From the NCBI GenBank assembly GCA_945645715.1, contig CALZFJ010000139.1, forward strand, positions 1-5,926: 5,926 nucleotides of DNA. Reading direction: 5' to 3'. The notes under the pieces were generated by a model. It did not search any database. It had not been told where the DNA came from and worked only from the letters and a program-made list of their open reading frames with translations. The stretch's first letter is position 1. Each line of letters begins with the position of its first letter. This DNA comes from an uncultured Prevotellaceae bacterium. Lineage in GTDB: Bacteria; Bacteroidota; Bacteroidia; Bacteroidales; Muribaculaceae. A program made the translations under genes and the position numbers. Positions 1-5,812 of this stretch are shown here, in pieces.

Positions 1-463
1 AAAGGAATCCGACTGCAGTCATGTTGATGCGAGAGTCAGAAGCCTCCTTGATGTAGTCGCCGGCAAGGATTCCGAGACCACCTGAATAAATCTTCAGTGC
101 GCTGCAAAGACCATACTCCATGCTGAAGTATGCCACTGAAGGAACGTCCTTGCGCATTGGCACTTTCATGTACTCCTTGAAATTGGCATAGACATCGTTG
201 ATGCGCTGCATCATTGCCTTGTCTTTCAAAATTTCCTCATACTGGTTATATCCCAGCTTTTGCAACAACAACACCGGGTTTTCTCCGGTTGCACGCCACA
301 AGTCGGCGTCGAGATCGTGGAAAAGACGTTTTCCTTCGCTGTTCCAAACCCACCAAAGGTTTTTCGACAACTCTTCAAGCATTTTCAGTCCTGCGGGAAG
401 TTCCGACTTCACTGTCAAGTCTCTCCAGGCAGGAGCGTTTGTGTTACTTACCTGTAGTTTCAT
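1..463 (-). CDS. glgP: Alpha-glucan (glycogen) phosphorylase, N-terminal part, cut by window edge
   Basis: This cytoplasmic GT35 enzyme uses phosphate to release glucose-1-phosphate from the non-reducing ends of glycogen or maltodextrin. Reading starts at the ATG at 463-461 and gives 154 codons before the window ends; family members are roughly 850 residues, so most of the protein, including the PLP-lysine region, lies outside. Residues about 20-70 match the DUF3417 N-terminal domain, with the stretch KNLWWVWNSEGKRLFHDLD. Residues about 111-143 carry the phosphorylase signature: AYFSMEYGL, then LKIYSGGLGILAGDYIKEAS. It lies 70 bases downstream of the glycogen synthase gene on the same strand, with no TAnnTTTG promoter box in the gap, so co-transcription is likely. 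There is no Shine-Dalgarno sequence; the leader is A/T-rich, as is usual in Bacteroidota. Family assignment is firm. Substrate preference (glycogen versus short maltodextrins) cannot be told from this fragment. Confidence 0.93.
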   Translation of the reverse strand, partial: MKLQVSNTNAPAWRDLTVKSELPAGLKMLEELSKNLWWVWNSEGKRLFHDLDADLWRATGENPVLLLQKLGYNQYEEILKDKAMMQRINDVYANFKEYMKVPMRKDVPSVAYFSMEYGLCSALKIYSGGLGILAGDYIKEASDSRINMTAVGFL

Positions 464-513
464 ACACAATAAATATAAAATATGATTATTTTTCTATATT
501 ATTTTTTCTCATT

Positions 514-539
514 AAATAATAATGCGTTTTTTATTATTT
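514..539. repeat. Perfect 9-bp A/T-only inverted repeat across the glycogen synthase stop codon
   Basis: AAATAATAA (514-522) and TTATTATTT (531-539) are exact reverse complements separated by 8 bases. The right arm contains the TAA stop of the glycogen synthase (534-536). No T-run follows the stem on the minus strand, and the stem has no G-C pair, so it does not look like an intrinsic terminator. It may be chance in low-complexity sequence, or a weak processing or attenuation element between synthase and phosphorylase. The rest of the gap (464-513) is A/T-rich with nothing recognisable in it. Confidence 0.4.
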
Positions 540-2189
540 TCCGCATTTGTGGAGGTTCTCAAGTGCTTGTTTGTAGGCTTCAAGATACTTGACGGCGAAG
601 TTATCCCACGAAGCAGCTTTTGAAGTAGCCATTGCTGCATTTCTCACTTTGGCAATATCGATTGCAGAATCGGAGAACAGCGCATACACATTGTATGCAA
701 TCTGATCTACGAGTTCACTGTAGTTTGAGTCGGTGCGATGGAGCACCTTCACGCCACACACCTCAAAGGCATTGTCGAAGTCGGCAAGCACCCACTGCCC
801 GAATCCTGCAAGGTCGGTAGTGATTGTAGGAACACCGAATGCTACACTCTCAAGCGGAGTATATCCCCATGGCTCGTAGTACGATGCAAAAACCGTGCAA
901 TCAAGACCTGGAATCAACTCATAATAGCTCATATTGAATATACCATCATCACCGTTGAGATACGACGGTACGTAGATGACATATACATTCTCATTGTGTG
1001 CATTGTGCATTCCAAGATAGTTCATCTTGCCATAAACGTTGTCCTGAGAGTAGTTGTGCAAGGTGTGCGTGATAATTGCATTCTCCATTCCGGCGTGACG
1101 TTTCTTCTTCATCTCAGTCTGGAGGTCCTTGCGAGCCTCATCCACCCAACCCGGTACCATCACAAAGCAAACAATTTTGCGCTTGCGGTTGTTCCACTTG
1201 GTGCGGAGAATGTTGGCTGCATCAAGAAATGCATCAAGTCCCTTGTTTCGGAACTCGTGGCGTCCTGACGTTGCTATGAGGATTGTATCTTCACCAAATT
1301 TCTCTCCTATAAGCGAACTGGCCACTGTGAGCATACGCTCACGAGCCTCCTGTCGCTTTGCATCATAATCCTTCTTTGCGGGAACGAAATTCTGCTCAAA
1401 TCCATTTGGTGTTACAATCGGACGGCGGCATAGGAGCTGTTCACACTCGCGTGCAGTCACCTCGCTCACTGTGGTAAAGCTGTCGGCATTCCATGCAGCG
1501 GCTTTTTCAAGCGAGTGCTTCGACTGCATATTGAGTTCGGCTGCCATCTGGTCGCCGTTATAGCCTTGCATGTAGTCATAAAGTGGCTTGCCGTTGCCGC
1601 AGATGCTACGTCCTATGCTTGTAGCATGCGTAGTGAACACGGTAGCTACCTCGGGCAGATGGGCTTTCACATAGAGAAGCCCCATTCCTGTGGTCCACTC
1701 GTCGAAGTGGGCAATCACATTCTTGCCACTGAGTCCTTCGTGGCGATAGATGCTCTCAATTACGAGTGCCGATGCGTAGGCAAACATACAGCTTTCATCG
1801 TAGTCGCCATAAGCATGCAGTGAATCCACACTGAAGCGGTTCCACATTTCTGCATAGAGTATATCTTTATATGTAAAGAGTGATTTGAAATCCACAAGTA
1901 TCACAATTGGCTTGCCGGGTATATCCCAGCGTCCAACTCTCACTTTCATTCCATCGGGGAACACTGCGTTCTTCTGCCAGTCTTTGAGCAAGCTTTTGCT
2001 TTCTTTGAAATATGGCGAAGGATTCTCCGCGCTCCACAAATCAGGACCTATAAAAACAATCTTATCCTTATAAAGTTTCTGTAGGGTCTTTGCTTTGGTT
2101 GACAAAACTGCATAAATTCCGCCCACCTTATTACATACCTCCCAACTCGTTTCAAACAATAAATCGAGTTTCGATTCGCTATTTACCAT
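534..2189 (-). CDS. Glycogen synthase, eukaryotic-type GT3 family
   Basis: This cytoplasmic enzyme transfers glucose from a sugar nucleotide to the growing alpha-1,4-glucan chain. UDP-glucose is the usual donor for GT3, and glycogen synthesis from UDP-glucose has been reported in Prevotella; donor use here is inferred. The protein is 551 residues from the ATG at 2189. Visible motifs: ETSWEVCNKVGGIYAVLS at residues 13-30 (nucleotide-sugar loop), AHFDEWTTG near 160, TTHATSIGRSICG at 186-198 (conserved His188 and Arg194), SGRHEFRNKG at 308-317 (Arg310 and Lys316), and YYEPWGYTPLE with the E-x7-E catalytic pair (Glu439, Glu447). A longer reading from a TTG at 2228 is possible, but that TTG sits inside the promoter -7 box, so 2189 is preferred. 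The protein lacks the long phosphorylated tails of animal enzymes, and most of the arginine cluster that senses glucose-6-phosphate is replaced. It is first in a two-gene unit with the phosphorylase. It belongs to GT3 rather than the bacterial GT5 GlgA family, so no glgA symbol is given. Confidence 0.95.
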   Translation of the reverse strand: MVNSESKLDLLFETSWEVCNKVGGIYAVLSTKAKTLQKLYKDKIVFIGPDLWSAENPSPYFKESKSLLKDWQKNAVFPDGMKVRVGRWDIPGKPIVILVDFKSLFTYKDILYAEMWNRFSVDSLHAYGDYDESCMFAYASALVIESIYRHEGLSGKNVIAHFDEWTTGMGLLYVKAHLPEVATVFTTHATSIGRSICGNGKPLYDYMQGYNGDQMAAELNMQSKHSLEKAAAWNADSFTTVSEVTARECEQLLCRRPIVTPNGFEQNFVPAKKDYDAKRQEARERMLTVASSLIGEKFGEDTILIATSGRHEFRNKGLDAFLDAANILRTKWNNRKRKIVCFVMVPGWVDEARKDLQTEMKKKRHAGMENAIITHTLHNYSQDNVYGKMNYLGMHNAHNENVYVIYVPSYLNGDDGIFNMSYYELIPGLDCTVFASYYEPWGYTPLESVAFGVPTITTDLAGFGQWVLADFDNAFEVCGVKVLHRTDSNYSELVDQIAYNVYALFSDSAIDIAKVRNAAMATSKAASWDNFAVKYLEAYKQALENLHKCGK

Positions 2190-2225
2190 ATTATAAGCGT
2201 CAAATAAATGTAGATTTTCGGAGTG

Positions 2226-2257
2226 CAAAGATACGAATAAATTCCCATATTAGCAAA
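2226..2257 (-). promoter_or_regulatory. Bacteroidota-type promoter of the glycogen operon
   Basis: On the minus strand the -7 element TATCTTTG (2233-2226) fits the Bacteroidota consensus TAnnTTTG exactly. A TTTG at 2257-2254 stands 20 bases upstream in the -33 position. Transcription would begin near 2219-2222, leaving a leader of about 30 bases before the ATG at 2189. This placement rules out the TTG at 2228 as a start, because it would lie upstream of the message. Confidence 0.8.
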
Positions 2258-2364
2258 CATTTACAAAAAATGGAGCATTTTTCAGAGGATATTTTCTCGT
2301 TTTTGGGGTTTATAATCAATGGTTTTTGTGGTCAAGAAGACAAGCATCGGCACTTTCGAGCTTT

Positions 2365-2397
2365 CTTATAATTTTATATTTAATACAAAATTGTAAG
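2365..2397. repeat. A/T-rich inverted repeat, 11-bp stem with 11-base loop
   Basis: CTTATAATTTT (2365-2375) can pair with AAAATTGTAAG (2387-2397) over 11 positions, with one T/G mismatch that would be a G-U wobble in RNA. No T-run follows on either strand, so it is not a good terminator. It lies about 85 bases upstream of the predicted metY start point and could be an operator or only A/T-rich chance structure. Confidence 0.4.
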
Positions 2398-2424
2398 CCA
2401 TTTCCGTTCAATTTTCGCATCGTA

Positions 2425-2440
2425 TGTGAGTTTTCTTACA
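2425..2440. promoter_or_regulatory. Crp-like dyad upstream of metY
   Basis: TGTGA-N6-TTACA at 2425-2440 matches the classical Crp-family pattern TGTGA-N6-TCACA at nine of ten positions. Its centre is about 52 bases upstream of the predicted metY start point. Bacteroidota do have Crp/Fnr-family regulators, but their site preferences may differ from the enterobacterial pattern, so the assignment is only a suggestion. Confidence 0.3.
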
Positions 2441-2447
2441 GCCAAAG

Positions 2448-2461
2448 CGTGATTAATCACG
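2448..2461. promoter_or_regulatory. Perfect 14-bp palindrome, candidate operator in the metY promoter
   Basis: CGTGATTAATCACG reads identically on both strands. It covers the -33 and upstream spacer region of the metY promoter, ending 9 bases before the -7 box. A protein bound here would be expected to block or alter polymerase binding, which suggests a repressor site. Its half-site GTGAT resembles Crp/Fnr-family half-sites, but the spacing (GTGA-N4-TCAC) is two bases shorter than for Crp. The cognate regulator is unknown. Confidence 0.45.
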
Positions 2462-2470
2462 GATAATGTG

Positions 2471-2478
2471 TAAATTTG
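2471..2478 (+). promoter_or_regulatory. Bacteroidota-type -7 promoter box for metY
   Basis: TAAATTTG fits TAnnTTTG and is followed by CA, as is common in this phylum. No good TTTG is found at the expected -33 position (near 2447-2450), where the palindrome lies instead; this may mean a promoter that needs an activator. Transcription would start near 2482-2485, giving a leader of about 45 A/T-rich bases before the ATG at 2528. Confidence 0.6.
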
Positions 2479-2527
2479 CAATTGATTTTATTTGAAACTT
2501 ATTTATAAGCATATTTTTTTCTTTACA

Positions 2528-3808
2528 ATGACTGAACAATACAACAAAGCCACACTCTGTGTGCAAGCAGGCTGGAAGCCTACAAATGGCGAGCCTCGCG
2601 TGCTTCCCATCTATCAGAGCACTACTTTCAAATATGATACAAGCGAGCAGATGGCACGTCTTTTCGACTTGAAGGATTCAGGTTATTTCTATACTCGCCT
2701 CCAAAACCCTACTAACGATGCCGTAGCATCGAAAATAGCGCAACTTGAAGGTGGTGTTGCCGCCATGCTCACTTCTTCAGGTCAGGCAGCCAATTTCTAT
2801 GCTATTTTCAATATATGCGAAGCCGGCGACCACTTCGTGTGTGCTTCTCAGATATATGGCGGCACGTTCAACCTCTTCGGCGTGACAATGAAGAAGCTGG
2901 GTATTGACGTTACTTTCATCGATGCCGATGCCGATGAGGCTACTATTTCTGCCGCTTTCAAGCCTAACACCAAAGCCCTGTTTGGCGAAACAATCGCAAA
3001 TCCCGGAATGAATGTGCTCGACATCGAGAAGTTTGCACACATAGCACACAGCCATGGTGTGCCTCTCATCGTCGATAACACATTTGCTACTCCTATTAAT
3101 TGCCGCCCGTTTGAATGGGGCGCCGATATAGTCACCCACTCCACCACTAAATATATGGACGGTCACGCTCTCACAGTGGGTGGTGTTATCGTTGATAGTG
3201 GCAACTTCGACTGGGAAGCTAATGCAGATAAATTCCCGGGACTCACCCGTCCCGACGAATCATACCACGGTCTCACCTACACCAAATCGTTCGGAAAAAT
3301 GGCTTACATTCAGAAGGCTACAGCACAGCTTATGCGCGATTTTGGGGCAATCCAGTCACCACAGAATGCTTTCCTCCTCAATGTGGGTCTCGAAACACTA
3401 CATCTGCGTGTAGAGCGTCACTGCAGTAATGCACTCAAGGTGGCACAATACCTTCAGAATAATCCTAAAGTGGCTTGGGTGAAATACAGCGGACTTCCAG
3501 GTGACCGCTACCACGACCTCGCAACGAAATATATGCCAAACGGCACTTGTGGCGTTATGGCTTTTGGATTGAAAGGTACCCGCGAGGACGCTATCGCCTT
3601 TATGGACCGCCTGAAAATGATTTGCATCGTAACTCACGTTGCCGATGCACGCACTTGTGTGCTCCACCCGGCAAGCCACACCCATCGTCAGCTCTCTGAT
3701 GAGCAGCTTATCGAGGCAGGCGTTGCTCCCGATCTTATAAGACTTTCGGTTGGCATCGAAGATGTCGATGACATCATCGCCGACATCAGCCAGGCTCTTG
3801 GAGAATAA
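2528..3808 (+). CDS. metY: O-acetylhomoserine sulfhydrylase (O-acetylhomoserine aminocarboxypropyltransferase)
   Basis: This cytoplasmic PLP enzyme of the Cys/Met metabolism family makes homocysteine from O-acetylhomoserine and sulfide, the direct sulfhydrylation route to methionine. From the ATG at 2528 it is 426 residues, the usual length for the family. Visible motifs: YTRLQNPT at residues 55-62 (Tyr and Arg contacting the PLP phosphate of the partner subunit), TSSGQAA at 82-88, VDNTFATP at 182-189 with the Asp that pairs with the PLP ring nitrogen, HSTTKYMDGHA with the PLP lysine Lys208, HPASHTHRQLSDEQL near 380-394, and RLSVGIED near 405-412 with the carboxylate-binding Arg. The last two regions and the insert around 228-246 favour MetY over cystathionine gamma-synthase or lyase. 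A TTG at 2492 would add 12 hydrophobic residues not typical of the family and lies only about 8 bases from the predicted transcript start, so the ATG is preferred. It is transcribed away from the glycogen operon. Confidence 0.94.
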   Translation: MTEQYNKATLCVQAGWKPTNGEPRVLPIYQSTTFKYDTSEQMARLFDLKDSGYFYTRLQNPTNDAVASKIAQLEGGVAAMLTSSGQAANFYAIFNICEAGDHFVCASQIYGGTFNLFGVTMKKLGIDVTFIDADADEATISAAFKPNTKALFGETIANPGMNVLDIEKFAHIAHSHGVPLIVDNTFATPINCRPFEWGADIVTHSTTKYMDGHALTVGGVIVDSGNFDWEANADKFPGLTRPDESYHGLTYTKSFGKMAYIQKATAQLMRDFGAIQSPQNAFLLNVGLETLHLRVERHCSNALKVAQYLQNNPKVAWVKYSGLPGDRYHDLATKYMPNGTCGVMAFGLKGTREDAIAFMDRLKMICIVTHVADARTCVLHPASHTHRQLSDEQLIEAGVAPDLIRLSVGIEDVDDIIADISQALGE

Positions 3809-3825
3809 ACTTTTTTATATTTTTG
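3798..3825 (+). promoter_or_regulatory. Possible promoter for the LysM protein gene
   Basis: TATTTTTG at 3818-3825 fits TAnnTTTG, and a TTG at 3798-3800 stands 17 bases upstream, at the short end of accepted spacing. It spans the end of metY. Transcription would start near 3829-3832, about 20 bases before the ATG at 3851. The surroundings are T-rich, so a chance match is quite possible, and read-through from metY across the 42-base gap remains likely as well. Confidence 0.4.
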
Positions 3826-3850
3826 CTATCTCATTTAATTTCTCTTTGTG

Positions 3851-5800
3851 ATGACAAACCATAGATTGAATCATTTTTTATCACTTGTGTTGTGCCTTTG
3901 TGCAGCTAATGCTTTTGCGCAACTCAATTTACCCATTCAGACGATGAACGGGACGCAATACTACTATTATAAAGTGAAATCAAAGGAAACCATCTATGGC
4001 ATAGCCCACAAGCTACACTTGTCGCAAGATGAGATTGTGAAATATAATCCAACTGCAGCCACCGGTGTAAAGGACAAGCAATTGCTTTTCTTCCCGGTTG
4101 CCGACTTCAACAAGCAGCCTGCTGCAGAGCCTCAACAAAACCCGACTTTGCCTAAATCGAGTGATTTCACCCATACAGTTCAACCTGGTGAAACCCTCTT
4201 TGGGCTTTCTAAAACTTATGGAATCAGCATTGATGATATCATTGCTCAAAACCCCGTGTTAAATGGCGGAAAGCTAAAGTCGGGCATGGTTCTACACATA
4301 TCTCAGCCTACGAGTGGCTCAATTTTTGTGAAAATCGAGCCGGGTAACACCCTTTTCAGCACCGCAAAACGTTACAATACTACTGTGGAACAGATTATGA
4401 GCGAGAACCCGGGAATCTCACCCTCAAATTTCAAGGCAGGTGAGGTAATCCGTGTAACACCCGATAGTGCCAAGCCCATCGAGAAAGAACAGGAAATCAC
4501 CAAATACTATCCCTACGAGGTGAAAAAAGGCGATTCTTTTGAGAATATAGCATCAAGCAACAATGTGGCTGTATTCGATTTGAAATCAGCAAATCCCAAT
4601 GTTGAAAAGCTGAAAAAAGGCGAGATAATCTACATTCCCCAACAACAGACCCACACTGTGCTTGTCTCTCCTTACGTCAATGCCGACAGCTCAAATATGA
4701 AGATGGAGCAGATTTATCGCGATGTACATTTTGGCAAGGAAGAAAACACAATCAATGTGGCTCTTATGCTGCCATTTATGCTGCAACAGGATTCCATCAA
4801 GAAGCAACCTCGCCTTTACACCGAGTTCTATAAAGGTTTCCTTATTGCCGTAGATGAACTACGCAACCGCACCCGCAAGCATATCAACATATTTGCCTAC
4901 GATACAGAAGGTTCACTCGCTACAGTAAGGAATTTGCTCAGTTGCGATGAAATGAAGCGTATGGACATGATTTTTGCCCCCGACAACAGTGAACAGGTGT
5001 CGCTCATAGCTGAATTTGGTAAAGATAATGATGTGAATATTGTCAATACATTCTCCACAAAGAATGAGGAGTATATCGACAATCCACACGTTTTCCACCT
5101 CAATGTGCCCAATGCTTATATGAATCTCAAAGTTATCGACTGGATCGACAAGCATTTTGAGGGTTATGAAATAGTATTCCTTAATAGCAGCTCAAGCGAA
5201 TCAAAAGAAATCGTTGCACAGATGCAACAGTCCTTAAAAGACAATCACCGACTGCACGACTATGGATTTGCTGCTTCGCTCAATAGCGAAGAACTGAGCG
5301 AGACGCTCAAAGAAGGCGGCAAATACCTTTTCATTCCCAATTCGGGCAGCAAACGAGAATTGCTTCGTATTGCTCCGGCTCTTGCCTCAATCAAAGAAAA
5401 CCGTACCGACATCGACATTGCCCTTTTCGGTTATCCGGAGTGGAGCACATATCTAAATGTTTGTGAAGCAAACTTGAAGAAAATCGACACATATTTCTAC
5501 TCCCGCTTTTTCGTAATCGATACCGACTATGATGTGCAGCAGTTGCGAAACACATTCAAGCGTTGGTATGGCGAGGACATGATGTATGCAGCGCCTCAAT
5601 TCGGAATGCTCGGCTACGATACCGGCTACTTTTTCCTGAAAGCGTATATCGACGAGAATCCCACGTTCTCAATGCCATCGTTCACTGGCGTACAGACTGA
5701 TTTCCGCCTTGAGCGCACAAGCAATTGGAGTGGAATGGTGAATAAGGCTGTGTATTTTGTTCATCTTTCCAACCTTGGTGTTTCACGCGAACTGAAATAA
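3851..5800 (+). CDS. Secreted protein with four LysM repeats and a PBP1-like (periplasmic binding) domain
   Basis: The 649-residue protein starts with a Sec signal peptide: polar TNHRLNH, a hydrophobic core FLSLVLCLCAAN, and a likely signal peptidase I cut at AFA-QLN after residue 23. No lipobox is present. Four LysM repeats follow at about 37-83, 106-151, 158-204 and 219-264, each with a [K/P]-x-[E/G]-[T/D/N]-[T/S]-[I/L/F] start and an asparagine-proline near the second helix; LysM binds the glycan of peptidoglycan. Residues about 300-645 form a type I periplasmic-binding-protein-like fold, opening with INVALMLPFML and including FYKGFLIAVDEL. Such pairings are typical of Bacteroidota; the fold resembles that of LpoA and ABC amino-acid receptors, but the ligand or partner is unknown. 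It is expected in the periplasm on the cell wall. A GTG directly before the ATG (3848) is an alternative start adding one residue. The following gene begins 12 bases after the stop, suggesting an operon. Function is inferred from domains only. Confidence 0.88.
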   Translation: MTNHRLNHFLSLVLCLCAANAFAQLNLPIQTMNGTQYYYYKVKSKETIYGIAHKLHLSQDEIVKYNPTAATGVKDKQLLFFPVADFNKQPAAEPQQNPTLPKSSDFTHTVQPGETLFGLSKTYGISIDDIIAQNPVLNGGKLKSGMVLHISQPTSGSIFVKIEPGNTLFSTAKRYNTTVEQIMSENPGISPSNFKAGEVIRVTPDSAKPIEKEQEITKYYPYEVKKGDSFENIASSNNVAVFDLKSANPNVEKLKKGEIIYIPQQQTHTVLVSPYVNADSSNMKMEQIYRDVHFGKEENTINVALMLPFMLQQDSIKKQPRLYTEFYKGFLIAVDELRNRTRKHINIFAYDTEGSLATVRNLLSCDEMKRMDMIFAPDNSEQVSLIAEFGKDNDVNIVNTFSTKNEEYIDNPHVFHLNVPNAYMNLKVIDWIDKHFEGYEIVFLNSSSSESKEIVAQMQQSLKDNHRLHDYGFAASLNSEELSETLKEGGKYLFIPNSGSKRELLRIAPALASIKENRTDIDIALFGYPEWSTYLNVCEANLKKIDTYFYSRFFVIDTDYDVQQLRNTFKRWYGEDMMYAAPQFGMLGYDTGYFFLKAYIDENPTFSMPSFTGVQTDFRLERTSNWSGMVNKAVYFVHLSNLGVSRELK

Positions 5801-5812
5801 ACACTTGCAATT

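Larger units (their letters stand above)
2190..2527. other. Divergent intergenic regulatory region between the glycogen operon and metY
   Basis: This 338-base A/T-rich stretch holds no convincing gene on either strand. It contains the minus-strand glycogen promoter, an A/T-rich stem (2365-2397), a Crp-like dyad (2425-2440), a perfect palindrome (2448-2461) and the plus-strand metY promoter box (2471-2478). Between about 2258 and 2364 I see no recognisable element. Scanning both strands for TAnnTTTG found only the two boxes listed. The predicted leaders, about 30 and 45 bases, are too short to hold a typical riboswitch. Confidence 0.7.

Noticed and set aside
198..519. Overlapping plus-strand open frames at the left end
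   Set aside because: They are opposite the phosphorylase coding sequence, whose motifs are unmistakable; the translated products resemble nothing known.
738..1268. Long plus-strand open frame opposite the glycogen synthase, and similar frames opposite metY (2777-3166) and elsewhere
   Set aside because: These lie wholly within well-identified genes on the other strand, have no recognisable domain, and have no promoter box.
2090..2371. Plus-strand frame of 93 codons in the divergent region
   Set aside because: It starts inside the glycogen synthase, crosses its promoter, and has no domain or upstream promoter.
2449..2460. Fnr box in the metY promoter
   Set aside because: The Fnr pattern needs TTGAT-N4-ATCAA; here the TGAT and ATCA halves are only two bases apart, so it is noted only as a palindrome.
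2479..2527. SAM or other methionine-related riboswitch in front of metY
   Set aside because: The predicted leader is only about 45 A/T-rich bases, with no conserved stem-loop core visible.
2919..2938. Short GATGCC tandem repeat in metY
   Set aside because: Fewer than three copies, in frame, encoding an acidic Asp-Ala stretch; ordinary coding sequence.
3851..3930. Lipoprotein signal in the LysM protein
   Set aside because: The cysteines in the hydrophobic core are not preceded by a proper lipobox (Leu instead of Gly, Ala or Ser at -1), while AFA-Q is a good signal peptidase I site.
4521..4623. 13-bp direct repeat TGAAAAAAGGCGA (4521-4533 and 4611-4623)
   Set aside because: Both copies encode the similar KKG[D/E] motifs at the start and end of the fourth LysM repeat; coding convergence explains it.
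5752..5765. Promoter box for the last gene (TATTTTG)
   Set aside because: It is one base short of TAnnTTTG and lies inside the LysM coding sequence.
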